Shown: positions 46,196 through 57,109 of the stretch, piece after piece
Layout: each line of letters opens with the position of its first letter
Position numbering within the stretch: the first letter of the stretch is position 1
DNA from: Combretum micranthum
Taxonomy: Eukaryota; Streptophyta; Magnoliopsida; Myrtales; Combretaceae
DNA length: 64,000 nucleotides
Direction: 5' to 3'
Assembly (NCBI GenBank): GCA_024138025.1
Contig: JAMXBD010000696.1
Location: forward strand, 434,001-498,000
Position numbers and translations under genes: made by a program
The notes under the pieces: generated by a model
Database searches by the model: none
The model's input: the letters and a program-made list of their open reading frames with translations, nothing else
Told to the model about the DNA's origin: nothing

Positions 46196-49100
46196 ATGGC
46201 TGTTAAGAAAGCATGTGAATCATTCTCCAAAATTTTGATGCAAGAAGTTAAAGAATGGGGTTCCATGAAACCGACTGGTGTGAGTTTGAAGTACATGATG
46301 GAATTTGGGTCTAAACCTACTGAGAAAAACTTGTTGATAGCTGCTCAGTTCCTTCATAAAGAACTCCCTATCAGAATTGCTAGAAGAGCTATTGAATTGG
46401 AGACTTTGCCTTATGGATTATCTGAGAAACCAGCTGTTATAAAGGTAAACTAATAAAAATTCATTTTATATAAAAACAAGTTTTGTTGTGCTGTTTCATT
46501 CTTGGGTGTCTTTAATTTTCATTTGCGTTGTTGATTTTTTTCAATCTGTTTTTAGTAAAATGTAAGCTTTCTTTTCTTTTTTTCCCTCCATCTTTCTATT
46601 CTCCTATCTTTTTAACTTTTTTGCTTCTTAGTATGAGAATTTGTCTCAGACATTATGAAGTTTATAATGACAAACATGTTCTTTGGGACTTCTGGGCGTT
46701 TTTAATTCTCATTTGGGTTGTTAAAGATTTCATCTTTATGAAGGAAATGGAATGTTTCTTGAGATGGGTCTCTGGCTTTTAAATTTTGAGAATTTTGAAA
46801 TATTAAATCTTTATGTGGAAATTGAATGTTAATGGTTAGTTCCACTTTTTGGGAAATTGAATTTTAATGGTTTTAGTTCTATTTTGTTTGGTTTGCATTT
46901 AGGTATTTCATTCTGTCAGATTTAGAGATTCTTTTGGTACTTTTTCCTTTGGGTTTTCAAGTTTTTATTTTTATGGGAAAATGGGATTTTAGTTCCTTTA
47001 TGGCATATGGTCGGTCTGAGAATTTGCGTTTTGAGTGCGTATGACAGTAGCTGTTTTGATGGTGCAATCTTAGGTTTCTTTCCTTTCCTTATGTAGAAAA
47101 TCTTGAATATGATTCATCTGGGTAATCATTGCTGTCCATTAGGATCATGCCAGTTTTGATCTTTGTGAGGAAAAATGGGTTTTGTTTGTCTTTCATTTTT
47201 GGTTTGGCAAAAGAGAGGGGGAAAAAAGGTGAATTTGGTCAATTTTACAAATTTATTGATGCTATTGAACATGAGAATTCACCAGTCAGATGACCTCAGG
47301 TTTTGATTTTGTATTGCAGATGCAGTTATGAGCTTCAAACTTTAATCTTATGGTTATCCTTAAAGATCATAGAAATACTAATTTTTATGTGGAAATGGGT
47401 TTGCGGTTAGTTTGCTTGTGTGGATAACCTGGGATAATTATGAGGAGAAAAAAAGTCCGCATGTTGTTTATTTAGTGAAAAGTTTGTAATGAGGTTTTCG
47501 TGCTAAAGTTGGAGTCTTGGAGATATATACAGGAGAAAGTTCTGATTGATTAAAAATCTTATTTATCGAGACACGTGCTTTAGATTCCTTTGTGGTTCAA
47601 CACTGTCAAAATGTCAATGATTGGAAAATTTGCTGGATCACTAGTTTAGTGTCTCTGGTGCTTTATCAGCAAGAAAAGGATTAAGAAAGGTCAACTTTAC
47701 ATTAAAATATTCATACTGACCCACTATTTCTAATGCAATCTAAGCATTTTTATTTAAATCTATCTTTTTGTTTCCTTAATATCTTTCAGTGCAACCTACT
47801 ATGCAACTTCTGTTTCACTTTTCCACATACCTTTAGCAAGAATCTGTTCTGCCGGGACTTATTCAATAGATGAAAAGTACTGGTAGGTCATAATGTAGTT
47901 ATAATTTGAAACCTACTTCTTTCTAGAAAGGTAATGTACCATGTTTTTGCACATCTAAATCTGTTGCTTGAATCTTTTGATTTTAGGAGTTGTTTGCCCA
48001 TTTTCTGCTTCTGAAATTGTTCTATTGGGATTTTGCTAGATTTCAGGTGTAAAAGAGTTTGGAGAAACAAGTGCAATAGAATGCACGACAATTTAATTTT
48101 ATGTTATCTTTCAGGTTCGAGATTGGTATCTTGAGTCTTTCCGCGATTTAAGGTTATTTCCAGACGTCAAGGATATGGCAGATGAGAAGGAATTTACCCA
48201 GATGATAAAGGCAATTAAAGTTAGACATAACAATGTTGTACCAATGATGGCATTAGGAGTACAGCAATTAAAGAAAAGCATGAATCCAAATATTGCTTAC
48301 CAAGATCTTGGTGAGATCCATCAATTTCTAGATCGCTTTTACATGACAAGAATTGGGATACGTATGCTTATCGGTGAGTATAATTTGATTTGATTTGATT
48401 GGTTGATTGGCCTTTTTTCTTGGGTTATTTTGCATTTTCTGAGGGATGCATTTGCTTTTTACAATTCTTACACGGTACTGTTTCTTTTGTTAATTGAAAA
48501 CATGAGAATCTCCTATTTGTTTTATATGCTAAATTCCAGGGCAGCACGTGGAGTTGCATAATCCTAACTCCGATCCTCATGTTGTGGGTTATATACATAC
48601 AAAAATGTCCCCCCTTCAGGTTGCACATAATGCCAGCGAGGATGCACGTGCTATTTGCTTACGCGAGTATGGATGTGCTCCTAATATCAACATTTATGGA
48701 GATCCCAGCTTCACATTCCCGTAAGCTCCGAGATATATTATTAATAAATGTTGATTAGTCAACTATTTCATTATAACTTATATGAATTGATTAACTGGAT
48801 GTATATATTCATGTCATGTTGATAGTTGCTTGTTCCCACTGCAGCTATGTTCCTTCACATTTGCATTTGATGGTGTTTGAGTTGGTGAAGAACTCATTGC
48901 GTGCTGTGCAAGAGCGGTATATGGATTCAGATAAAGTTGCTCCTCCTATTCGAATAATTGTTGCTGATGGAATAGAGGATGTAACGATTAAGGTCAGTCA
49001 TGCATTCACTCTATTAATGTCAGGAATCTGGTTTGGATAGTTGAGATGTTCTGCCTGAACTGGCCATATAGAAGTGTTGTATTTTTATAAATATTGTTGA

Positions 49101-50455
49101 CTGACTTGTGCTTGCATGAAAGGTCTCTGATGAGGGTGGCGGTATACCAAGAAGCGGTCTTCCAAAGATTTTTACATATCTTTATAGCACTGCCAAAAAC
49201 CCATTGGAAGAGAATGAAGATCTAACAGATGCTGATATGGTGACAATGGCTGGATATGGCTATGGGCTTCCTATTAGCCGTCTGTATGCTCGGTATTTTG
49301 GTGGTGATCTGCAGATTATCTCAATGGAAGGATATGGTGAGCTACTTTCCTTGTTCACATATGTTTAGATTTATCTTAGTAAGACATCCGCACCCTCATG
49401 ACATAATAAGATGTCAGCTAAAATTAATAGAATGAGTTAATATTCCTTTTTGGTATAAATGATAATAGTTTGTGGTTTTTCCTGGAGTTCTTCACTGCTT
49501 CATGTGCATATCTCTACCTTGCAAGCAATTGCGTGCTAATTTGTATGTATATTCTGTATGCTTGTCTGTTCACTGTTCATGGCTCCATTTGAAAGGAGAC
49601 CATGGTTAAATGTCTTCTTTAGTAATGCCAGGATGATCCATCAAAACACTACGCTACAATAGCACTTAGTGATGACTTGAGAAGAATTCTGTCTTGATAA
49701 CCGTAAAATTAGAATTGACTTGTGTTTCTTTCCCTAAATAATTTGATGCCATACCCTCTGGCTGCAACTTAGATGTCCCAACCTTTGTTGTTGAAAGGGA
49801 ACCTTGTTTGATTGGAAATATGCAATCTACCTGTGTGGCTCAAGAGATTCTGAATTTAGGTTAGCCATGTGGTTCTATTTTTCTAAATTTTAATTACCAT
49901 ATCCTAGTGTAGGTTGCAATAAGAGGTAGTTCATCTTCATGGCTATTGCTTAAAATTTCATATTCGATTTTTACGATGGTGAATACCTTTTATGATGATT
50001 ATCAAAATCACGAGTCAACTATATACAATCCTATGGGTTTGTGATTTGATAAGTTATTTCATTTTTAAAATGTATGCAAAATCATTGAGATGCATTCTTT
50101 AAGTAGAATTATGAATTTAGGTGTATACCTCTACATATTTTGTATGATTTGGTACAATCTTACTGATTCTATACATTCCAATGAGTAATAAAATCACGAG
50201 TTTAACAAGCATACCCTCACACACAAATGTGGTTCCATGATTTGCCTGGTATTTAAAATACCATGTGATGCATTTGATATAACTTGCAATACTGGTGCTG
50301 AACTTGTTTTCCAGCTAAATTTAAGGCTCTGGTTTTGTTTCCGGAGCCACAAATTCTATATTCACTTCTGAGCATATACACACTGCCTGTATACAGGGAC
50401 TGATGCATATCTTCATCTATCAAGATTGGCGGATTCGCAAGAGCCACTGGCATAA
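46196..50455 (+). CDS. PDK: Pyruvate dehydrogenase (acetyl-transferring) kinase, mitochondrial; six exons
   Basis: The product phosphorylates the E1-alpha subunit of mitochondrial pyruvate dehydrogenase, switching off pyruvate entry into the TCA cycle. Exons are 46196-46444, 48115-48373, 48540-48720, 48845-48992, 49123-49336 and 50397-50455. All introns are GT..AG and phases join to a 369-residue protein, the usual plant length (~366). The start [10 protein letters not shown] is the family's conserved N-terminus. Exon 2 begins [11 protein letters not shown], and exon 3 begins within the GQHVELHN region. The GHKL ATPase fold shows the N box [13 protein letters not shown] in exon 4, the G1 box SDEGGG and the glycine lid GYGYGLP in exon 5. 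The C-terminus is [18 protein letters not shown]. Despite the histidine-kinase fold, these enzymes phosphorylate serine. Intron 1 is long (1,670 bp), and intron 5 (1,060 bp) carries a MITE. The gene looks intact. The identification is secure. Splice sites were placed by eye. Confidence 0.95.
49998..50208. mobile_element. GTTGTCA-type MITE copy 2, inside PDK intron 5
   Basis: A 211-bp segment has the left end ATTATCAAAATCACGAGTC and the right end AAAATCACGAGTTTAACAA, near inverted repeats of each other. It has the same internal order (GTTT..., ATTTAGGTGTATACCT, TTTGGTACAATC) as the copy at 38649. It lies in the last intron of PDK, 188 bp before the acceptor, and does not disturb the splice sites. 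Confidence 0.65.
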
Positions 50456-52710
50456 TTCTAATCATCTATTCAGGCTGTCGGGCATAAATACCCAAGTTTA
50501 TTCTAACTGATTTCTGAAGAATAAGAGCAAAATGCTTTGGAAATCTACTCCTTTTCAGCTGAACAATCCAACAATTCTGTGTAAATTTCTTGTGGTTTTT
50601 GCCTGTAAGGGGTTAATATCATCTCGATTGGCCCTTGTAAGCTCCTGGTGTATCCTTCCTTATTAAATGTAACAACCACCTGTGCTGCCAAATTACCTTC
50701 AAATTTGAAGCAATCAAGTAAGGTTGTGTTTAGTTTGTTGTTTTTCAATTTGTTTGGCATATGTTTGAATCCTTTTTTTTTTTTTTTTACTTTTTTTGGT
50801 CAAAGGGATAGATAAAAAAAAATATTAAAGTTTAATTACTCATATATATATATATATATATATCATAAATATTACATATAAATTAAATATAGATGCAAAT
50901 CAAATATAAATACAGTTACAAATAAAATATAGATAGTTTTGATGGCCTTTGGGGAGAAAAAAAAAAGAAATTCAAATAGACTGTATATAGAGAATATAGT
51001 GGTTAAAATCGTAAGTTAAATATACAATTTTATAAGTTTATAATTTTGTGTTGTTTTTTAATTAAAAAGGATTTAAAATTGTTTAGGTGTAAATTTTAAG
51101 TAGATATATGGATTTAGGTATGTAATTTTATACATTTATGATTCTATTAATTTTACATAATTTTACTGCTTATATATATTTTGATGAATATTAAAATTAC
51201 GGTTTTAACAATCTCAATATTATACATTTTAAGGAATAGTAGAATTGTGATTTTTATAACTATTACTGATAACATTATCCTTGGTGCCATCGTGCTGCAC
51301 GTGATTTTATGGTCTCAATACTAGCGGAATTTTTCCATGATCTCGACTTGTTTATCGCCATGCTACACAATGCCATGAACGAATTTCAATTAAGATTTTC
51401 TCAGGGGGGAATATATACTTAAAATCATGATCAAATGAAAATGGGATTAAGGAAAAGAATAATAACTGTTTTTAAAAAAATTACGCAAATCCTACAAAAT
51501 AAAAAATAATATCAGAAATAGACAATTTGAACTCGTTTCTTAGAAATAAGGACTGAATTATATTAAGCTCTTTTAGTTGGCCAACAAATAAAGGAAAAAT
51601 TTAGATGATTATATGACCATAAAGATAGAATTATTATTATTATTGACCATTCATTTAAAATAATTTAATATGAACCTTTTTTTTGTTTTTGTTTCCTAAG
51701 ACCGGCATGAACAATCCAATGAATTTATAATATTAACCTGTTAAGTATAACCCATATAAAAGATAAAGAGTTAAAAACAAAATAAAACGAACCTACAAGA
51801 GAAAACTAATATAAACAACACATTTATAATGTCAGAAACTCATGACCTTTGCCAAAACTCTATAATTTAAAAACGAGATATATTACATTTGATTTTCCCA
51901 ATAATTTCCATTATCATCAACCGTTACAGTACATGGTAGATGGACAAAAAAATGAATTAAGAATTAAGAAAAAGGGCAAAAAAAAAAAAAAAAAAGAAAA
52001 CTCCTACTTTGACCCTTTACAAACTCTACCATGTATTTTTTTTTTCTCATTTTTTTCCTTTTAATCATTTTGTGCTTATAGCATTAAGGAGACATATATT
52101 GGTTTATGATCCATAATAATTGATTTAATAAAATAATATTATTAAACTAATTTAATTAAATACTATAAAAAATTCATTAAAGTAAAAAATCCGAAAACAA
52201 ATAAAACTTTTACTCTATTAGCCAATTTCTAATTTTAGGACAGTTAGCCAGTTCCTTTATAAAATAATGGATAATAAATTGTCAATATAGGTGGGTCATG
52301 CAATCCACTCATAGTGGTGGGTAGTCACCCACAATATATATATATATATATATATATAAAGATAATAGTAATAATGAAGGCTTTAAAACCCTAAGCTCAT
52401 AAAAAAGTAAAACTTAATTAACCATTAAATGGTTGGAATTAAGATGCCAAAAATTGGTATGAATGCCCATAGTGTATCCGGAAATGCATCCCAATGCCAA
52501 GGTTCAGCAATTAACAAACTTTTACAAAATTTTATATCTTAAAGTTCTACCAATCTTCTGATGAATATATCCTATACAACTGCAAGTGAAATGACCAATT
52601 GGCATAAACTCAAGAGCAACTCAGTCTTACTGCAATATACTCTTATATGCATACCATACCATTACCAAACTTCTTTACTACATCCACTGCAACTCTAATT
52701 CTTTTCGGCA
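50456..52710. other. Convergent intergenic region between PDK and the PPR gene
   Basis: It contains the PDK 3' untranslated region, a TA run (50842-50862) and a MITE (50999-51212). Another TA run lies at 52331-52358, with poly-A tracts near 51978 and a poly-T at 52037-52045. A short 71-codon minus-strand frame at 50545-50760 overlaps the PDK 3' end and is not supported. The last ~200 bases would be the PPR 3' untranslated region. Confidence 0.55.
50999..51212. mobile_element. GTTGTCA-type MITE copy 3, downstream of PDK
   Basis: The left end is GTGGTTAAAATCGTAAG. The reverse complement of the right end is ATTGTTAAAACCGTAA. The interior shares AAAATTGTTTAGGTGTA and TTTTACATAATTTTAC words with the copy at 38649. 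It is more diverged than the other two copies. Confidence 0.6.
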
Positions 52711-54594
52711 TTACCAGAAATCCTTACAAGAACACTCTCCATGTTCAAAACTGTGGAATCTAATCCTATCTCTCACAATGATTTTGCGGTCAAAAACCTT
52801 GGAGATAAGCTTACTAGCCTGGTGACAGTCTTTACAAATCCTTAAATTCTTGGAGATGCGAAGTGTCTCACCAGGTTGAGTCTTTAATAGTCCATAAGCA
52901 ATAGCAAGTTTCTCACTATGATAACACAAGGAATTCTCCTTCCCCTCTTCGTCAAGGTCATGGCATACTCCAACGATGTCAGGGACATAGCCATAAGATC
53001 TTATGCATTCTAACATCTGCTTGATTTTGGCATATATATGGTGTGATTCGGGATGAGTCCTCTCTCCTGCAATAAACTGGTTAAGCACTCCATCCAATTC
53101 TATCATGGAAGAACCTGGAACCTTTTTCACTTTCCTGTTATCCATTAGATTCCTTACATTTGCAACATCTTCCCATCTACCAGCATCGGCATATAAATTG
53201 GCTAACAGCACGTATCGGCCACTGTTGTTAGGTTCCAGTTCAATTGCTTGCTTCCCTAATTGCTCGCCTAATATGATGTTTTTGTGAACTCTGCAAGCAC
53301 CAGCAAGTGCACCCAGTATAGATGCATCTGGAGTCATGGGCGTTTCGTCTATAAGCTGCTTTGCTTCATCCAGTTTCCCTGATCTTCCAAGTAAATCGAC
53401 CATGCATCCATAATGTTCTCTTCTTGGTTCAATACCATAAGCATCCTTCATGTAGGCAAAATAATGACGTCCCTCCTCCACCAATCCCGCGTGAGCACAA
53501 CCAACAAGCAGATTCAGAAATGTAATGTGATCCGGAGAAACTGTCTCCCTCTCCATCTCCTTGAAAAGCTCGATTGCAGCATCTCCTCTACCATGAATTG
53601 CCAACCCTCCAATAATGCAATTCCAAGAAGAAAGTCCTTTATGCTTTAAACCCTTGAAGACTTCAAACGCCTTGTCTAAGCAACCACACTTGCAGTACAT
53701 ATCAATAATCGACGTAGCAAGTTTAGAATCTAATTTGATCCCGCTCCTTTCTATAATCCCATGAATCCATTTCCCTCGCTCTAAAGCTCCTAACCCTGCG
53801 CAAGCCAACAACATGCTTGTGGCCACAAACTTATCCAAAGCGACCTTCTCATTGCACATCCTATTAAATAAAACAAATGCTTCGTGGAACCGGTTGCCCT
53901 GGACATAAGCATTAATCATGACATTCCAAGAAACCGAATTCCTCTCAGGTATCAGCTCAAAAACTTCAAAAGCCTCATCAACCAACCCCCACTGTGCATA
54001 TCCCGTGATCAAACTAGTCCAAGAAACAATACTATGTCGAGGCATCTTATCAAAGACTTTCCTCCCCTCCTCTAAATACCCAAAGCTAGCATACATATGA
54101 ATCAAACAATTCAATGAAACCCCATCTTCAGCGACCCCAAATTTCACAATATGTGCATGCATTTGCCTCCCTTCTTCGACACTACAACAAGCTTGTATTA
54201 CAATTGGAAAAGTGAAGCTATCCGGGATGACATCACCATATTCAGACTCCCCCAGCATCTTCAAATACAGGTAAATCACATCTCTTGGAGAATCCCATTT
54301 CAAATACCCTTTCATCATTATGTTATAAATAAAAGTATCTGGTTTAGGAATTTTACCAAACATCTTCAATCCGTAGCATAAGTTGCCATTTTGGATGGTG
54401 AGACAGGATTTTAGGACCCTACCCATGATGTAATTATCAGTGGAGAGTCCAAATTTGTAACTTTGAGCATGGAATTGCTTGAGTTCAGCCATTGTTGAGC
54501 ATGATTCCAAGCCATGTAAAGGTGAGTAGGGTTTTTGAGTTTTAGCTGTAACATGTAGTGAACTGGTTGTCTGAAGAATCTGAAGTGAACCCAT
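52711..54594 (-). CDS. Pentatricopeptide repeat protein, PLS class, E/DYW subgroup (627 aa, intronless)
   Basis: Likely an organellar RNA-binding protein that specifies C-to-U editing in mitochondrial or plastid transcripts. PLS-type repeats run from about residue 40 to 430: TFIYNIMMKGY, SIVSWTSLITGYAQWG, NSVSWNVMINAY, DKFVATSMLLACAGLG, LSSWNCIIGGLAIHG and DHITFLNLLVGCAHAG. An E region follows with NNSGRYVLLANLYADAGRW (456-474). The PG-box is PGSSMIEL (493-500), where PGCSWIE is usual. The DYW deaminase domain has HSE at 559-561, CKDCH at 587-591, and ends CSCKDFW (621-627), so the last triplet is DFW. The zinc and catalytic residues are all present, so activity is plausible. The start at 54594 gives a serine/threonine-rich N-terminus (QTTSSLHVTAKTQK) compatible with organelle targeting. 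A single uninterrupted exon is normal for this family. The editing target cannot be inferred. Confidence 0.93.
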   Translation of the reverse strand: MGSLQILQTTSSLHVTAKTQKPYSPLHGLESCSTMAELKQFHAQSYKFGLSTDNYIMGRVLKSCLTIQNGNLCYGLKMFGKIPKPDTFIYNIMMKGYLKWDSPRDVIYLYLKMLGESEYGDVIPDSFTFPIVIQACCSVEEGRQMHAHIVKFGVAEDGVSLNCLIHMYASFGYLEEGRKVFDKMPRHSIVSWTSLITGYAQWGLVDEAFEVFELIPERNSVSWNVMINAYVQGNRFHEAFVLFNRMCNEKVALDKFVATSMLLACAGLGALERGKWIHGIIERSGIKLDSKLATSIIDMYCKCGCLDKAFEVFKGLKHKGLSSWNCIIGGLAIHGRGDAAIELFKEMERETVSPDHITFLNLLVGCAHAGLVEEGRHYFAYMKDAYGIEPRREHYGCMVDLLGRSGKLDEAKQLIDETPMTPDASILGALAGACRVHKNIILGEQLGKQAIELEPNNSGRYVLLANLYADAGRWEDVANVRNLMDNRKVKKVPGSSMIELDGVLNQFIAGERTHPESHHIYAKIKQMLECIRSYGYVPDIVGVCHDLDEEGKENSLCYHSEKLAIAYGLLKTQPGETLRISKNLRICKDCHQASKLISKVFDRKIIVRDRIRFHSFEHGECSCKDFW

Positions 54595-55179
54595 TTGTGT
54601 TGTTCTGTATCACTGTCTTTTTTGTCTGTTTACCCTTGATTCTGTTAATATGTAAAACGGGTCCTTTTCTTTTTTTGTCATATCAATTATTGTTTTTTTG
54701 GAATTATTTTCCTGCCCTTTAGATAACAGGCCATCTTTGAAAAATATCAAAAGCTAATTTTAGAATTTATATATATAAGGATGAAACGGTATAGATAGAT
54801 AGAGTATAAAGCTTTATCTTCATACCTTATCCATAACTTGCAGAGTATTTACTCACATAATGTACAAGTGGGTGGGTAACAAAATACAGGATAAGTATAA
54901 AATACTATAGATTTCGAGTACAAAATTTAATATTTGTGTTTTATAAGATTGGGTATCGTAAATTTCATACAGTACCCACCTCTATTATCTTGTGTTCAGC
55001 AAGCCAGACCAATCCAATATTTCAAAGCAGTAAATGCTTGATTCATGGAATCAAACTTACTATACCATTGACAGATTGACAACAATATAAGGGTAAGAAC
55101 AAAAAGCCATGAAAACAAATGTGGAAGTACTATAATAATCTTTTGATCGTTTTGCATCAATTTAACAACTTTTAGGAGT
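54595..55179. other. Spacer between PPR start and gluconokinase stop
   Basis: Presumably holds the PPR promoter and the gluconokinase 3' untranslated region. A block at 54775-55000 (GATGAAACGGTATAG ... CAGTACCCACCTCTATT) resembles small dispersed repeats with GGGTAC/GTACCC ends. It is not resolved. Confidence 0.45.
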
Positions 55180-56038
55180 TCAATGTCCATGCCTAGAATT
55201 GGAATTATAATAAGCTTGAATCTGGTCAACAATAACCTGAGGACTCAAAGTAGCATCAACCTTAAATATACATTCAGAATCCTCAATGTGGAGCAATTCC
55301 AATTGAGATTTCAACAATGAAGCAGGCATAAAATGCTTCCCTTCTGCCATCCTTGCCTTAACCCGCGCCGCCAGCACTTCGGGTTCAGCATCCAACAAGA
55401 CAAACCACACCACACAGCCATAGTTTCCACTTCCTGGATGATAATTAGGATCGGCAGACCTTAGGATTTCGCGGTATCGCTTTTGTAGTGCAGAACATCC
55501 TAGGATTACATTTTTCCTGTTCATCAAGTACTCTGCCAATTCATCCCGAAGCGTTTCAAGCCAGGGAATTCGATCTTCTTCCGATAGAGGGATCCCTCTA
55601 GCCATCTTCTCTGTCAACACAAGAAACCCAAGTTCTTAAATGCGACACGATTAGATTAGACCCATGCCAACAAAATCAAACATGTCATATGATGTACCTT
55701 TATTTGATGGTGGATGAAAATCATCGGCGTCGAGAAATCTACATTCCATGGCCTTTGCCAGCATTTCTCCAATTGTTCTGCTCAAGAAAATAAGACATTT
55801 CACAGTGGTGAACTTACACACGGACAAGAAAAGCTAATAGGACTTAGGAAACCATGTGACATGATGAAATTGTTAGACATGGTAATCCTAGTTCAATTTC
55901 CAAAACAAAAAAACTGATATAACAAAAACCAAAAACCGAGGTAACCGAGAACTAATTGATAATCAGCAAAAAGAAAAGAATGAATCTGAAGGCTTACGAT
56001 TTGCCAGCACCAGTAACACCCATGATCACAATGGCCAT
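55180..56038 (-). CDS. Gluconokinase (GntK type); three exons
   Basis: The enzyme phosphorylates D-gluconate with ATP to 6-phosphogluconate, feeding the oxidative pentose phosphate pathway. Exons on the minus strand are 56038-55998, 55777-55698 and 55610-55180, with GT..AG introns, joining to 183 residues, the normal size (~175-190). The tiny first exon encodes MAIVIMGVTGAGKS, with the P-loop GVTGAGKS at residues 7-14 split after the AAA codon by intron 1. Exon 2 gives FLDADDFHPPSNK (28-40), the substrate-binding DADxxH motif. Exon 3 continues EKMARGIPLSEEDRIPWL, then GCSALQKRYR, WFVLLDAEPEVL, and GKHFMPASLLKSQLELL, all family hallmarks. No targeting peptide is visible, so it is probably cytosolic. 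It lies head-to-tail with the PPR gene. The gene appears intact. Confidence 0.92.
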
Positions 56039-56724
56039 TTCTTTTTTGTCCAATCAATCCTAGAGATGGAAACCTAGTATAGTGAAAAGCAGAAGCCAAC
56101 AAACTTTTGAAGGAAAACAATTTTTGATGGGTTTGAAAATGATGTTCTTGTTTGGTATAGCATTAGAGCAGTTTGGTATTCAAATCCAACTCAGACACAA
56201 TCTTTATTATTATAAATAATATATATATTGCACCTACCTACTTGGCAACTTGTAGTATTTAATTGGTAAAAGTTTGAACGCATCAAACTGTGATACAACA
56301 GCTGGTTTTGGTACTTTATATATTTACTTATCACCTTTTTTTCCTTTGATACATTGCCGTTTCGGTTCAAACATTCATAAGAAAAAGATACAAAAAAAAA
56401 AAAAAATAGCAGATTATAAATTAAACAGACTAGATACAGATAAAAAACAAATAAGATATAAATATAGTTAATTATTCACTTATGAGTGGAGAAAAATATA
56501 AGATGTAATAATTTTTTTATTTAGTATTTTAATAAATACTATAGGATATCTGCTGATGTTTTATTTGCTATAACAAAAATGCATTAGCAATTATAATTTT
56601 TAGGAAGTAACGAAAGTTTTAGCGAATTTTATTATAATAATTTGACACAAATTAAGGTTTTCTCTTTTTTTTTTTTTGAAAAAAAACGCATCACAACCCA
56701 AATCTATTAGATTGGCTAATGTAA
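56039..56724. other. Gluconokinase upstream region
   Basis: AT-rich. It holds TATA-like runs (56218-56229), a poly-A tract (56392-56406) and a poly-T (56662-56676). The gluconokinase promoter must lie here, but no single box can be assigned. Confidence 0.4.
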
Positions 56725-56733
56725 TAATAATTT

Positions 56734-57100
56734 GTGATAATGATGAAAATGATATGTAAACTTTTAAAAAAAAGAATAATTAGATACTTAAAGTTTGATT
56801 TTAAATAATTTGGTACATGAACAAAGTTTTTATTGATTTTTTTCATATTTGAAGTTTGGTTGCAATAATTTTTATACCTAAGCAAACTTTTAGTGGATTT
56901 TTTTCATACCTCATTTTACTTGCTTTAGGTATGAAAAATACCAATAAAAACTTTGTTTATATACCAAAATTATCAAAACTAAACTTTAGATATGAAAAAT
57001 GTCAACAAAAACTTTATTCATTTATCAAATTGTTTAAAACCAAACTTCAGATACCTAATTATTCTTTTTCGAAAGTTCAGGTATCATTCAGTGTTAACCC
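56734..57100. mobile_element. Foldback Mutator-type MITE with exact 9-bp TSD
   Basis: A 367-bp element is flanked by identical TAATAATTT (56725-56733 and 57101-57109). The left arm, GTGATAATGATG.. then AAGAATAATTAGATAC and AAGTTTGATTTTAAA, matches the reverse complement of the right arm, GGGTTAACACTGAATGATAC.. then GAATAATTAGGTATCTGAAG. Pairing continues for about 140 bases, leaving a short loop near 56910. TATACC/GGTATG words repeat inside each arm. The tip resembles that of the element at 6014. There is no coding capacity. A 109-codon frame crossing it is an artefact. Confidence 0.82.
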
Positions 57101-57109
57101 TAATAATTT

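Noticed and set aside
46015..46296. 93-codon minus-strand frame over the PDK start
   Set aside because: It is antisense to PDK exon 1 and its CT-rich leader.
53105..54381. Several plus-strand frames of 60-78 codons
   Set aside because: They are shadows of the PPR gene on the other strand.
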